From: Bactericera cockerelli
Lineage: Eukaryota > Arthropoda > Insecta > Hemiptera > Triozidae
Assembly (NCBI GenBank): GCA_024516035.1
Contig: CM044959.1
Coordinates: 26,407,669-26,471,668 of the forward strand
DNA: 64,000 nucleotides
Reading direction: 5' to 3'
In this document: positions 1-11,441 of the stretch, in pieces
Layout: each line of letters starts with the position of its first letter
How positions within the stretch are numbered: position 1 is the first letter of the stretch
Position numbers and translations under genes: made by a program
Notes under the pieces: generated by a model
Told to the model about the DNA's origin: nothing
The model's input: the letters and a program-made list of their open reading frames with translations, nothing else
Databases searched by the model: none

Positions 1-240
1 CTTTATGCTTTCCGCTTGAATCTTTTCATCTTCATCGAAAGTGTGAAAACAACCTACTTTTCCATTTTCCTCTGAAGTTCGTTTCTTTGTCACGTCTCTT
101 AATAATATCAGAGTGTCATAACATTCGCTATTCAAGGTACTTTTTAGGTAGGTACTAGGTAGATATATTAATTTTATTAATTTAATATCAATGTTTTTTT
201 TCTTCTTTTTTTACGTCGCTTTCAACTGCATGGTCATATC

Positions 241-325
241 ACGACGGGGGTGTTACCCACCATTTGCAAGAAACTCACAAACCTGCTACCCACATTAAAC
301 TCACGAAGTCTTCACCTTGCTGGAA
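241..325 (-). repeat. SINE-4 fragment (diverged)
   Basis: The stretch with 'ctgctacccacattaa' and 'ctcac' aligns by eye to the body of the tRNA-derived repeat at 48560-48810, which has 'ccagctacccacattaacctcac', in the same orientation. Both begin with a similar 'gacggggg.tttaccc' stretch. It is a short, old copy without the tRNA-like head. Confidence 0.45.
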
Positions 326-1342
326 GTTGCTTGCTTGACTTCGGGCATCACCGAAGTCGTGAACCTTTGCATCCAATGCGCCACCGAGGCTGTTTTAAAG
401 TTCTTACAAGAGTGTTTTTGCTGTCTATCTATAAATCTTAGATTTTTTCGTTTTTTTTTTTTCATCTAAGAGAGCTCAAAATATACAATTATACATACAT
501 AATTATATATATATTTTTTTTAGAAATAAAAAACTTCGTCCATCTTGTCGTCGGGGATAGACCCCATAAATTTAATGCTGAGAAAAATCGAGTTGTGAAT
601 TCATTAGGTAATTTTTAGCAGAAAGCGAATTTTCTTTATAATACTGCGTATGCGGTTTGAGTGTTGACTACCTAAAGAAGTACATTGTAAGTTGAATTTG
701 GAAAAATGGTTAGATAGATTATAAAGTGCAACTCAAGAATGCTCTAAAACTTTGCATCGAAGAAGAACATTTTGCAGATTTGGCAAAAGTCCACAAAAGT
801 CATTGCAATTATTACTATCTTAAGATGTTCATTAAGAGATCTGCATTCTGAAATTTTCTTGTAAATTGTCTTAAATTGTTTTTAAAAAGTTATGTACATC
901 GCAAAGGAAGTTTATAGTCACATTTATCTAAAAGCGTGTCGGGTGGAGTTTAGTTTCAGTGCATCTGCAATTGAAGTTTCCCAGGGTATCTTCTACTTTT
1001 TTGAGTGCTTTTGGTAAACTTGGTAAATCAGTTACTTTTTTAAATTATATGTTTGTGTGCTCTCATTTCTATGAAACTTTGAGCATTTATTTAACCGGTT
1101 CATATTGGGCATATTCAGTTTAGTAGTGTACGCTCTGACTGTAGCTGAGCAATGTGCGGGTTTAAAACTATGTATTTCCGTTAAGTATTTCAATACAATT
1201 AATTTCAACAGAAAAACGACTATAAGCTTCCTCATAAAACCTATAGATGCCTTATTTATCTACTGTATAAGACCTTATTGTTTATGTTGTACAAAGACAA
1301 TGATAGATAGCAAAACTGAAAAAAATCTGGACACCACACGAC

Positions 1343-1372
1343 TACTTTCCTTATCCCCCTATAAGGAAAGTA
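1343..1372. repeat. repeat-head hairpin TACTTTCCTTAT/ATAAGGAAAGTA
   Basis: Two 12-nt arms complementary to one another flank a 6-nt loop. Nearly the same palindrome occurs at 38441-38472. The two palindromes are followed by different sequence, so this looks like the conserved end of a dispersed repeat family and not a one-off. Confidence 0.55.
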
Positions 1373-2530
1373 ATAAGTAAGTGAACTTGCTAAGAAAAGA
1401 TTTTTACCATTCAAAGCTCACTGATTTTACAGCGATTCTCTTGATGCGGGTGATTGAAGAAAGATCAGAAAGACAGAAACAAAGGAACAAAGAAAAGAAA
1501 TGGACGAGGAAGAATTGTTTACAAGATTTTCTATCTTTGAACATTATAGATGAAAGAAAACATTAAAACTTCATTTTTTAGACAGCAAATAGTTGTCATC
1601 TTCTTTCAACCCTTCATAATATTTTTTCTAATATAAATGAGATAATGCTTGTAGATCATACACTAGAGGGCATTAGATTGCTCTCTGGCATTTCAAAAAT
1701 ATTTATGTCGTTTATTATTCGTATTAATAATTTTCGTTTTAGCTGTTTCCATTAACACTCAGGGATCTAGGTCTAGGTACTATTCGTACAAGAGTATTTG
1801 TCATTTTGGAAGTTATGAAGGGTTAATCACACTATGTCATAGTGTGTTTTAGTCAATTAACTAATGGGTTGCGCTTTTGTTTTTAAGCATTCATGCAATT
1901 TTTCTAAAATGATAAATAGAACAAAGATAAGTTGATTCTGATGAAAAAGCACAGACGTATTGGATTTGGATGGGATTGTCCGAGTATTCCTGATAGTCTA
2001 CAACTCCACACCAAAAGAAAATTTAAACTTTCTCAAATGCTTTATTCGTCATCTCGTCAAATTCAGTCTTCACTGAAATACGCGAATGTACCCAATTTTC
2101 AGAAGAAAATACGGCTCTCAGACATAGGCCTATTACTACTTTGGAAAAGTGCTAGATTCCGTAATATGTTTCGAACAAGCATATAACGTTAAACAAAGTT
2201 CTCTAGAAGCTGCGAAGAAAATCTCGTATTACTTGGGATTGTGATGTTGAAACGAAATTCAATTCCAATTCTGAACAAAGGAGGGAAATTAGGAGCAAAT
2301 ACTGTGAGGTCTGTAGATAAGGAAAACTCCCAAACAAAATTATGTGTAGAATAAATGAAGTATGTACATATAAGAACGGATGTATTCATCATATTGGATT
2401 GGATATCCGCTCTACTTGATTAGAAAGCTACATGAAATCATGCCCAGAACACAAACTAGAAAATCGAAAATGATCCTTCCTAATCTTAGTGAATGTAAAA
2501 TGAAATCTAACTTAACTTCTTCTTTCACTT

Positions 2531-2603
2531 TGGTTTTTCCCAATCCTACTTGGGGTCGGCATTGTTGAACCTCATGTTTGAGGTTGCTTGGTTGTGGCAC
2601 ATG
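2531..2603 (-). repeat. SINE-4 tail fragment
   Basis: The segment 'ggggtcggcattgttgaacc' followed by 'tcatgtttgaggttg' matches the tail of the longer minus-strand copies at 27960-28262 and 47815-48110. No head is present, so it is a fragment of an inserted copy. Confidence 0.55.
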
Positions 2604-5459
2604 AAATCTAACTTAACAAAATAAGTAAAATCGAACAGTAGCATATAATACCTAATATGTACATTGTACATGAAGACGATAACAATAACTACCATACAGT
2701 TCTACATATACATTAGGTGAGAACTTTCAGAGTTCAAATTACTACCAAAAACTGCTCCGAAATATTGTACGAAAGGATGTATTCTTTTCACTGGCGAAAA
2801 TAATATTACCAAGCTTTCTAAAAAATGAACTTCCAGTTACAAATATTAAAAATGAAAATGTATTATATCGGAAACATCTTCCATACTCTTGATATCTACT
2901 TGAGCAGAAAAATCTCGTTCCAAACGGAAAACAAAAGTACTGATTGTTTGGGACATCACACGAAGTATTCAGGTTTATTTTTCTTCACTTGTTTCTTCGA
3001 TAACGCGTCTAAATGTGACGAGTTGTTTGTGCAACTTCCTGCGTGGTATACCAATACAACATAAAATCAGTTACAACATAAAATCAGTTTTATCTTTTTG
3101 ACTATCTATATACCTGTACTTGTTATTAAACTTATATTAAGTATGTTTCCCACATCAGTATCTATGAGAGCAGAAAGCTCTGAAACAGGGGGAGGACCGA
3201 ATACAATCACGACTGTCACATAAGAGGATAATTTTGCTGTAACCGTAAGATTTTCATCAAAATTTAAGCAATTATTCCTAACTCCTCTGTCCCTACTAAA
3301 GATCTCATGCATATGGTTCATGGTCAGCTTTTAATGAAGCCAATGTTACGGAGGAAGCAAAGGATGCATTGTTAGGAAAAGTTTGAGAGTACAAGTGGGT
3401 GGCCAACAAGCAAGATAAGTGCCTTTCACAAATAACTTGATTTCGTAACATGTACAAGATGGACAGTCAATGGAATTGGGGATGGAAAATGAAATGAAAA
3501 CCTGAATGTAACAAGGAACAAGACCTTTCTGACGTGTTGGACGAATTCCTTGTAACTTATTGATTAGCAATTTATCATATTCTTTGTATTTTTGGCCTGC
3601 CTTTGATCCGGAAGGCGACATTTTTCTTTACGAGACAAGCAGAAAACTTAGATGCTGATATACACACGTCTTATCGAACTAGGTGCAGGTCGCCTAGTTC
3701 TGCGGCGGCGAATGAAATGTTAAACATCACTAATCGGTCTCTGTTTCCAAAGTGAACATCTGAGTGAAACTTCTAAATTGCTACTGTTGTTCATTTCTAA
3801 GCTTATTCTTAACTTTTTTAATTATGTCACCACTAAACTTATTTCAAGTTATTTTACTCCCACTGAACCTAATAAAATTCCTAATCTCTCTTCATTTTCT
3901 CTTCCCTCTCTCAAATATTAAAATAGTTGCTACTTGCCAAGCTTCCTCAATCTTAGTTGGCAAGAGAGAAAGCACAAGAGTACAAATTTTTCAACATGGG
4001 TTTTGGTGGGATTAGGAAAATCCTTTTTGTGTAAAGGTTTGCTGAGTGTTGCATGGGGTATGCTGGAGCGTTGAGTCTTTCAGCATGTCGTTTCCCATGA
4101 GAGAAATCAATCTGGATCTGGATACTCGATATGACAGGGGTGGTAAATGTGACATTTCAGATTGACGATGAATTCTTTGTTTCGTACAACGATGCGAATT
4201 TTTTGTGTATTCTTTGTGAATTTGACGATAATTTTATCACTAGCAGATCTTCTGTTTGACAAGAAGACTGATTTTCAATAGTTTGAAATTATTACCATTT
4301 GATTTGATATTTACTCATATTTGGTTATTGTTGTTAGCTACTAATAATTTGATGATATCTAGATGGGCTTGGAAGCATTAGTTTATTCTTTATTGTTAAA
4401 GCAAACTATCATGAGGGCTTTTGGCTCTTTTTCTTCATTAGGAGTTTTAGTTTGTTTCTCTCTTTTTCTACAAACATTTCTTAAAAATGTTAATCGTCTT
4501 TTTTTTGTCATCTTTAAAAAATATTAAATCCTTGATTGATCAAATATTAGGTACGTGCTCTCATTGCATTAGTTAGTGCAAAAAATACAAGCACATGAGC
4601 TGTAGCATAAGCAAGTAATGTTTGAATTTTTATGTTCAGATAAAACATATGATGAAAGAATTTACATTTCCAGAAACATTGCTCTCTCCGAAGCAACATG
4701 GGTCATACTTATTCTTATCGCAACACTAAGATGCTTTTCGTACGACAGTGTGCAGTATGCTTTTCTTTTGTGCTTTGCTTCAGCATCTTAATACTACTCC
4801 TTCAGCATTTCAAAACTTCTCCTTCAAAGTGCAACTCTCTTTCTTCAGCACTTGCCCTTCAATCATTCCTTTCATTTCCATAATATGTTTCTTTTCTACT
4901 ATACAATAAGTGGATATGTGAAAATTTTCATGCTTTTGAATGTTTAATGATCAACAGTATTAGGCCTTTCTATTTGAAAAGAAAAGATCTGAACTATTTA
5001 ATACCCAAGCAGTTTTTTGTTAGCGGTCCAATATGTCTCGGATTCACAAAAATACGAATATGTAGGATCAAACCCTTATTTGTGTTATTTTTTGATATTT
5101 TTTATATGTATACATAAAAATGTTGAGTTATTGTCAATAAACTACAGATCAGTGAACTTTCTACTTCCTTGACAATGTTTCAACTCCTCTTGGAAAGTCT
5201 TCTTTGTAATTTGACATTCTCTTTTATCTTAACCTCAACACCGAGTTGTCTTCATATGGATAACTCAGTGCACATTCCATTAGCCCATTCGCTCTTTTTA
5301 ATTTGCGACTATCTCTATGCTGCAGTAGAGGAAATATGTACAAATGTGTGTTTTTTAATAATGTAACGCACCTTAACTGTATCATTTTTAGTAGGTATGA
5401 AATGGTTATATCGGACTCCTAAATTAGATGAAAAAGTAGATCGATGATCGTTATATTTT

Positions 5460-5706
5460 GTACTAGCGGGCTGTCGCCCGCTTTGCGGGCCGAGGCATGG
5501 CCGTGAAAGCAAAAAATCCTTTTTCGTCAATGGCAGGTGTTGTAGTGGGAGTTTCGAAAAATCCCGTCTTATTGCACATCTAGACTATAAGACAAAGCTA
5601 CCTACCAAATTTCAGCTTCCTAGGACTTACGGTTTGGGCTGTAGAGCGATGATCAGTCAGTGGTCAGTGGTCAGTGAGTGTCTTTGACATTTATATATTA
5701 AGATTG
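5460..5706 (+). repeat. dispersed repeat with GC hairpin head
   Basis: It begins 'actagcgggctgtcgcccgc' followed by 'tttgcgggcc', a GC-rich self-complementary head in otherwise AT-rich DNA. It continues with 'ccaaatttcagcttcctagg' and a short CAGTGGT repeat, and ends 'tttatatattaagatt'. I recognise this style of sequence as a common arthropod interspersed repeat, probably the 3' end of an RTE-like element or its non-autonomous derivative. The family assignment is from memory and uncertain. It has no coding capacity. Confidence 0.5.
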
Positions 5707-6273
5707 TAAAGTCAGAGGACATAACAACTTTTCATTGAAACCCTTACACGCCGTATTCTGTGGTACCTATTAAAAATAATAAGCCAGTTGATTGGGTATT
5801 TCGAGCTTTTTCAGATTTCCCGGATTCAGAATTATTTCGTCGCGGAACTTGAAATTTGTCGCGTTGACGAATAAAGTGTGCGTAGTAGAAAAGGTCCTTT
5901 TAGTTCAATTTATCCGTGTCCATTTTCACAGGGTTAATCCCTCTTGTTCCTTGCTGTCCAAGTGTCCACTTTGTCCTTCAAACTTCCCACAACACTTGTC
6001 ATTTCCTCCACAATGGTGTCGCTTTAATTAAACAGAACCGAGGAGCTGGGGGGTGGGGGGTCGCTGGTGCGTTAACACATCTCGTGTACACAGGAGCTCA
6101 TTATTGCTGGAGCTGATGAGGAGTACAAGGAGGGAGAGAAGATAGCCTCAGTGAGAGGTGTTTTACCTTTGGTGTAATGTCTGTTGCTTTATCTTTCCAA
6201 AACATCTATAGCCTAGTCTAGTCGATAGACTCTCTTTGTCTACCATATCCTTTGTTCACAAATTTTGCTATCA
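5707..6273. other. no feature seen
   Basis: Short open frames only. A G-rich run lies near 6047-6061. I see nothing recognisable. Confidence 0.5.
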
Positions 6274-6335
6274 GTAGCCTATTCGAATATACTGCCCAGA
6301 TTCTCCGAATCTCCTTTTCTCCGTTTGAACCGTCA
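6274..6335 (+). repeat. left inverted end of composite repeat block
   Basis: The 'gtagcctattcgaatatact' sequence followed by 'gcccagattctcc' occurs in reverse complement at about 12630-12678, the far side of the hairpin-unit arrays. A related end occurs at both edges of the element at 44950-45216. It is therefore read as a terminal inverted repeat of a DNA element or MITE family. Confidence 0.5.
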
Positions 6336-6894
6336 AATATCGTTTAAATATCGATATCACAGAGTGCAATCGGAAAGTGAAAGAGGGAGTTGAAATAGCT
6401 GTTCTGCGCATGACATTACGTCAAATTGCCTATACTTCCAATGCTAACAAATCTCGATTTCTCTTTCCTTTTCAATTTCTGTTCGAATAATATTTTTTGG
6501 GAAAGTCAAACGGGGAGTAGAAAGGGCGCGTGATTTTTAAAAAAATGACTTCGAAACGGAGATTTAGGGCAGTAAAATGGTCGAAATTCGGGAAGAATAA
6601 TTTCACTCCCCCAATTGGTTTTAAACAACCCTAATGGTAACTACTCGCCATAATTACTTATTATAATTATTAAATAAGTAAAAGTATGTCATTTTATTAA
6701 CATATTATATCATAGAATATTATTTTCCGTCATTTTTAACGCAATAATTCCTTTAATTGAGAGGTCGTTGTTTTCGAAGATTTCCAGCCTAACAGCCGTT
6801 TCCATAGCTACATTGCTATATTTTACTATTCTTTACAATTATTTTTACCTTGGTAGTCATTACTGCGCACTCTGAAACGAGAATTATTTTATAC

Positions 6895-7661
6895 TTAACT
6901 AGGGGTTTAACCGTACTTGGCAGCGGAATTTTTGTTACATCTAACTAGTCGTCTACCCGTACTTCGTAAAGGGATTTTTTTTTTTAATATACTAATCCGT
7001 TCTGCTTCAAGATATTATTATTTACGTTTTTAATTAACTAACCATTTACCCATATTCTGCAACGAAATTTCTCTTATACCTAACTGGGTGTCAACCCGTG
7101 CTTCGCAATGTCATTCATTTTTAAATTAACTAGAGTTTTACGTTCTTCGTAAAGGAATTTATTTTACGTTTTACACCCAACGAGTTATTTACTCGTACAC
7201 TGCAACGTGGTTTCTTTATTACCGAAGTAGTCGTCTACCCGTGCTTCGTAGCAGGTTTATTATTTCCGTTTTTTTTTTTTTTAAAATACTTGTGTACCTT
7301 ACTAGCAGTCCACCCGTACTTCGTAGGAGGTTTCTTATTTCCGTTTTTTTTTTTTTAAATACTTTGTATACCTTACTAGCCGTCTACCCGTACTTCGTAC
7401 TAGGTTTATTATTTCTGTTTTTTTTTTTAATACTTTGTATACCTTACTAGTCGTCTACCCGTACTTCGTAGCAGGTTTATTATTTCCGTTTTTTTAATAC
7501 TTTGTATACCTTACTAGCCGTCTACCCGTAATCTGCTACAAGATTCATCTTATGCCTAACTAGTCGTCAACCCGTACTCTCTACTACAACATTTTCTCTT
7601 ATAGCCAACTAGTATTCTACCCGCACTTTGCTACGGGATTTTTTTTATTATACTTTGTATA
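6895..7661 (+). repeat. hairpin-unit tandem array, left arm part 1
   Basis: About ten irregular units of roughly 48-80 bp each carry a core close to 'taactagtcgtcaacccgta' plus 'cttcgcaacggga'. In the best units, CCCGT and ACGGG flank 'acttcgca', so each unit can fold into a small stem-loop. A T-run and 'tactttgtataccttactag' separate units between about 7290 and 7510, where the spacing is about 70-75 bp. The array is cut at 7661 by a LINE and resumes at 10531. Confidence 0.6.
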
Positions 7662-10525
7662 TTTTATTTTATTTATTTATTATATTTTTTTGTACAAATT
7701 ATACATTATTGTATGTGTACAACGTCAAGGGTACTTAAAATTAAATATAAATATAATATGTATAATTGTATATATAAAAATAATAATAGGTGTATGCATA
7801 ATATATTATAGAATTAGAAGAATAGGTGGGAGAGGAGGAGGATAGAATAATGATGGTGGTGGTGATGATGATGATGAGGGTGGTGGTGATGATGGTGGTG
7901 CTGATGGTAATGGTGGTGGTAGTAGTGGTGGTGATGATGATGATTTTAATGAAAATTATAATGATGATGACAGCAAGGACAGAAGAGGGTGGACTCATCT
8001 CAGGCTATCCTGGAAACTCCTCAAATGAATAAGGAGCTAGCACAAGTAAATGTTCTTTGAGGGCATTTTTGAATAGCATGATGTTTTGAAGTTCTTTTAT
8101 GGACGGAGGAATTTTGTTGAATAGTGTTATGCCCTCTTTCAAGAATGATTTGTCCATAACTTTACTTGTTACAAATTTATCCCTATTCCTCGTATTGTAG
8201 TTGTGCACATTACTGTGCTTGAGGAGGCTTGGAGATAACTTGTGTATCAAGACACAAGAGTCCAGAATAACCTGAGCATAGAATGTTAGGATTCCCTGCT
8301 CCCTAAAGATAGGTTTGCAGGAAACCCTCCAACCAAGTCCAAATATGGTTCTCACTGCCCTCTTCTGTAGAATAAGGATAGGTTTAGCGTGATGAGAGAA
8401 ACCCCAGAAGATTATGGCGTAGCTCATCACGCTATGGAAATAGGAGAAATAGGAAAGGAGAGCAGCACTGTAATCAACATTTCGTCTGACTGATCCAATA
8501 GCAAAAATAGAAGAAGCGAGCTTAGGCTGGAGAAGCTCTATGTGTGTTTTCCATTTTAGCTTATTATCAACAGTCAGACCAAGGAATTTAGATTCAGGAA
8601 AATGTGGAATTAGGAGGTTATTAGCTTGGATAGGAGGGGGAGGAGTAGAAGAGGAGGAATTGAAATACATAAAGGAAGTTTTACCCTCATTCAGGTGTAG
8701 CTTGTTTTGACGGAACCAGTTCTGGATGTTGGTCATCACTGCCTCCGCTCTATGCATGACATCAGCCTCATCAGAACCACAGATTAGAATTGTAGTGTCA
8801 TCTGCAAATAGTGTAAGGTGAGCAGTAGGATCTGCTGAGGTGATGTCATTCATGTAGAGCAGGTACAGGAGAGGACCAAGGACCGAACCCTGGGGTACCC
8901 CCGCCCTAACCTGGAGCTGAGAGGAGAAGCAGTGGGAAGAAATAGGGGGAGAGGGGAAGGAGGGCTCGAAGTTGTTGGAGATTAATGTAGGTACGGTATG
9001 AGATATATGAGATGGATAAGAATAGTAAGAAGTTGGATAATGAGGAGAGTAATTGAGTGTGTGAGAATGGGAGGAGGAAATGGGAGGGAGCGGTTGGGGG
9101 TGAATGAGGGAAGACAGAGGTAGTGGGGTGGAGCGAGTAGGTATGGAAGTAGTTGGTGCGCAGCAAGGGAAGTGAGAAGCTGAAGAATGACAAGAGTGGT
9201 TGAGTGAGTGAGAATACAAAGTGTGGGTGGGAGGAGGGTGAGATGAAGGAAGGGGAGACACGATAAGGGGGGTTGGGGGAGTATGTATGGACATAGAACT
9301 AGGTGCAGTGTGTGAAAAATGAGATGTTAAAGAATGAGAAGAGTGGTGAAGGTGAGAGTGCGAAGTGACCATGGAAGGGGAATGGGAAAGTAGGGAGGAA
9401 GACATAGGGAGAGAGGAATTGGAAGAAGACGTAGAGGTCAGAGTAGACATAGGTAAATGTTTCTTTTGAGATATATGTTTAGGAAGAGGTACTTTGACTT
9501 TTTGCTGTCTCTGGGAGAGGTAGGACTCAAACCATTTCAAAGGTGGCCCTACTAGACCAAAGGAGGGAAGTTTAGATAGCAGTATGTGGTGGTTACAGCA
9601 ATCAAAAGCTTTGCTCAAGTCGCAGAACACAGCAACTGCATGTTGCCCGGATGAGAGAGCAGAGTCAAGCTTTTGTAGAAAATTCGAAACCGCGTCCGAG
9701 GTTGAGCGGCCTGATCGAAATCCATACTGCTGCTGTGTTAAGAGATTGTGGCGTTCTAGGTAAGATGAGAGACGGTTAGCAACAAGCTTTTCTAAGATTT
9801 TTGAGAAACTGTTCAGGAGCGATATTGGTCGGAAGTTATTTACATCAGTTAAAGGACCTTTCTGTTTGTGAATTGGGGTAATAATAGCGCTCTTGAACAG
9901 GTCAGGAAAAATAGCCGAGGTAAAGGAAGAATTAAAGATGAAGGATAAAGGATGCGCGATTTGTCGTATGACTTTCTTGATTACAGTCATAGGTATGGTG
10001 TCCTCACCGCAAGATGTTTTATTTTGCATAGTACCGACTATCTTGACTATCTCTAATGGGGTACAGGGGGAGAGATAGAAGCGCGGGGGAGGATGGGAAT
10101 GAGTGGAGGGGGTGGGGGTGGGAGCGTGATAGCTATTGCCATGGATAAGAGAAGGAGTAGAAAAAGAGGAGGATGAAGTAGTAGGAAGAGATTGTGATGA
10201 TGATGATTGTGGTGGGGGTGGTGGGGATGATGATGGTGGGGGTGATGATGGTGATGGTAGTGGTAGTGGAGGTGCGGGTGATGATGATGGTGGTGGGGGT
10301 GGTGGTGGTGGTGATGATGGTGGTGGGGGTGGTGATGATGATGGTGGTGGTAGTGAAGGTGGGGGTGATGATGATGATGATGGTGATATGTTCTCCGCAA
10401 TGTTGAGCCAGAAATCGTTAAAGATGTTAGCAACTTTTTCTGGGTTATCAACTAAATTGTCTCCCACTTTTAGGTTTAATGTAGGACGATTTTTCGTGGT
10501 GTTGGATTTAGAGAAGAGAAGAGAA
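7662..10525 (-). mobile_element. 5'-truncated non-LTR retrotransposon (LINE-1a)
   Basis: This minus-strand LINE comprises an open reverse transcriptase frame (8005-10467), a 3' untranslated part containing a GATGGT-type trinucleotide repeat (about 7830-7950), and an A-rich end (T-rich on the plus strand, about 7662-7690). The insertion interrupts the motif 'tactttgtataccttactag' found intact in neighbouring array units. The pentamer 'gtata' is present on both sides (7657-7661 and 10526-10530), consistent with a short target-site duplication. No endonuclease domain or ORF1 precedes the RT, so the copy is 5' truncated. Confidence 0.75.
8005..10467 (-). CDS. LINE reverse transcriptase with low-complexity inserts
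   Basis: This is the ORF2-type reverse transcriptase of a jockey/CR1-group LINE, the enzyme for target-primed reverse transcription. Visible RT motifs include 'NNFRPISLL' (about residues 210-218), the catalytic-Asp block 'FCDLSKAFD' (Asp283), 'GVPQGSVLGPLL' (about 523-534) and 'FADD' (Asp556/557). A LINE-like thumb and C-terminus with 'HNYNTRN' follow. Two low-complexity stretches stand out. Residues 29-128 are Pro/Ser-rich and encoded by a GGTGAT-like repeat. About residues 327-517 are Ser/His/Pro-rich and lie between RT motifs that are normally only a few residues apart. The 820-codon frame has no internal stop. The listed start is a GTG, and the frame is open upstream to the insertion boundary, so the true N-terminus (endonuclease) is missing. 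It is not a host gene. Confidence 0.85.
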   Translation of the reverse strand: MGDNLVDNPEKVANIFNDFWLNIAENISPSSSSSPPPSLPPPSSSPPPPPSSPPPPPPPPSSSPAPPLPLPSPSSPPPSSSPPPPPQSSSSQSLPTTSSSSFSTPSLIHGNSYHAPTPTPSTHSHPPPRFYLSPCTPLEIVKIVGTMQNKTSCGEDTIPMTVIKKVIRQIAHPLSFIFNSSFTSAIFPDLFKSAIITPIHKQKGPLTDVNNFRPISLLNSFSKILEKLVANRLSSYLERHNLLTQQQYGFRSGRSTSDAVSNFLQKLDSALSSGQHAVAVFCDLSKAFDCCNHHILLSKLPSFGLVGPPLKWFESYLSQRQQKVKVPLPKHISQKKHLPMSTLTSTSSSNSSLPMSSSLLSHSPSMVTSHSHLHHSSHSLTSHFSHTAPSSMSIHTPPTPLIVSPLPSSHPPPTHTLYSHSLNHSCHSSASHFPCCAPTTSIPTRSTPLPLSSLIHPQPLPPISSSHSHTLNYSPHYPTSYYSYPSHISHTVPTLISNNFEPSFPSPPISSHCFSSQLQVRAGVPQGSVLGPLLYLLYMNDITSADPTAHLTLFADDTTILICGSDEADVMHRAEAVMTNIQNWFRQNKLHLNEGKTSFMYFNSSSSTPPPPIQANNLLIPHFPESKFLGLTVDNKLKWKTHIELLQPKLASSIFAIGSVRRNVDYSAALLSYFSYFHSVMSYAIIFWGFSHHAKPILILQKRAVRTIFGLGWRVSCKPIFREQGILTFYAQVILDSCVLIHKLSPSLLKHSNVHNYNTRNRDKFVTSKVMDKSFLKEGITLFNKIPPSIKELQNIMLFKNALKEHLLVLAPYSFEEFPG

Positions 10526-10530
10526 GTATA

Positions 10531-11000
10531 CCTTACTAGCAGTCTACCCGTACTCTGCTACAGTATTTCTCTTATAGTTAACTAGTCTGTAACCTGTACT
10601 TTGCAGTGGGATTCATTTTCAAATAAAGTAAACCTTAATTTTAAGCGCTTCGTAAGGGAATTTATTTGACGTTTTACACCCAAAGAGTAGTTTACCCGTA
10701 CACTGCAACGTGATTTCTTTATTACCGAACTATTCGTTTACCCTAACTTCGTAGCTGATTTGTCAATTCACGTTTCAAACCAAGCTAGTCGTCAACACGT
10801 ACTATGCTACGAGATTTCTCTAATACGTAACTAGTCGCTAAGCCGTACTTTCTTACGGGATTTTTTTACTAATACTTTGCATCTCTTACTGGCCGTCTAC
10901 CCATACTTGGCTACAAGATTTTTTTTAGAGCTAACTAGTCGTTAACCCATACTTTGATACGGGATTTATCTTATGCCTAACTAGTCATTAACCCGTAAAA
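10531..11000 (+). repeat. hairpin-unit tandem array, left arm part 2
   Basis: This continues the array interrupted by the LINE. Units such as 'ttactagcagtctacccgta' and 'taactagtcgctaagccgta' follow one another in the same orientation as 6895-7661. Stem sequences are more decayed here. Confidence 0.6.
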
Positions 11001-11112
11001 TACCGATTTTCCTGCAGTCTAGATTGTACAAAAAATATCTCTAGTCCGTCTGATTTTCTGCACAAAACAACGAGCTACATTTATTCACATTTCCCTGTAA
11101 ATACTTGAACAG

Positions 11113-11326
11113 AACAAAGCGGTCAAGGGGACCGACTACTTCATAGGTCGCGGGTTCAAAACCCAACCGATGCCGAGATATGACAAGTTATATCCTCCCA
11201 TTTGGGATTTTCACCATATAATACGTCTTCTGCTTACGCTTACTAACAATGGGACTCATTAATGAGTCCCATTATTAGGACTAATTAGTACTAGTCGGCC
11301 AATATAAATAAGGCGATATTATTATT
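11113..11326 (+). repeat. SINE-2 copy (tRNA-derived)
   Basis: A tRNA-like head with the B-box-like 'gtcgcgggttcaaaaccc' is followed by 'gacaagttatatcctcccat', 'ttgggattt' and a (TTA)n-type tail. The same layout is found on the minus strand at 51652-51850. The internal 20-mer at 11251-11270 ('gggactcattaatgagtccc') is a perfect palindrome. Confidence 0.7.
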
Positions 11327-11344
11327 AAAGCACAATATACCTAC

Positions 11345-11441
11345 GCGTGTTCACTTGTCTCAGTAAATATTTGAAGACGTGATGCTACCCACTAAAAATT
11401 GTGACATAAGAACACAAATAATTCTTATCTTATCTTATCTT
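11345..11441 (+). repeat. SINE-3 tail fragment with CTTAT repeat
   Basis: The string 'ctacccactaaaaattgtga' plus 'cataagaacacaaata' is almost identical to the tail of the SINE-3 copy at 20154-20436. It ends in a short (CTTAT)n run. The head is absent. Confidence 0.55.

Larger units (their letters stand above)
1..5459. other. gene-poor AT-rich DNA with repeat fragments
   Basis: I see no supportable gene here. Open frames are short (under about 95 codons) with no recognisable domain, and no convincing splice-flanked exon stands out. The stretch contains SINE fragments near 241-325 and 2531-2603 and a hairpin at 1343-1372, listed separately. The remainder is AT-rich, unannotatable sequence. Confidence 0.6.

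Noticed and set aside
3346..3621. 91-codon minus-strand frame starting MSPSGSKAGQKYKEYDKLL
   Set aside because: The first 40 residues look protein-like, but the putative donor after them (CAG|GTTTTC) is weak, no family is recognised and no supporting signals were seen.
10053..10585. His-rich and Asp/Gly-rich frames overlapping the LINE N-terminal region
   Set aside because: Alternative frames of the same trinucleotide repeat inside the LINE; the RT frame explains the segment.
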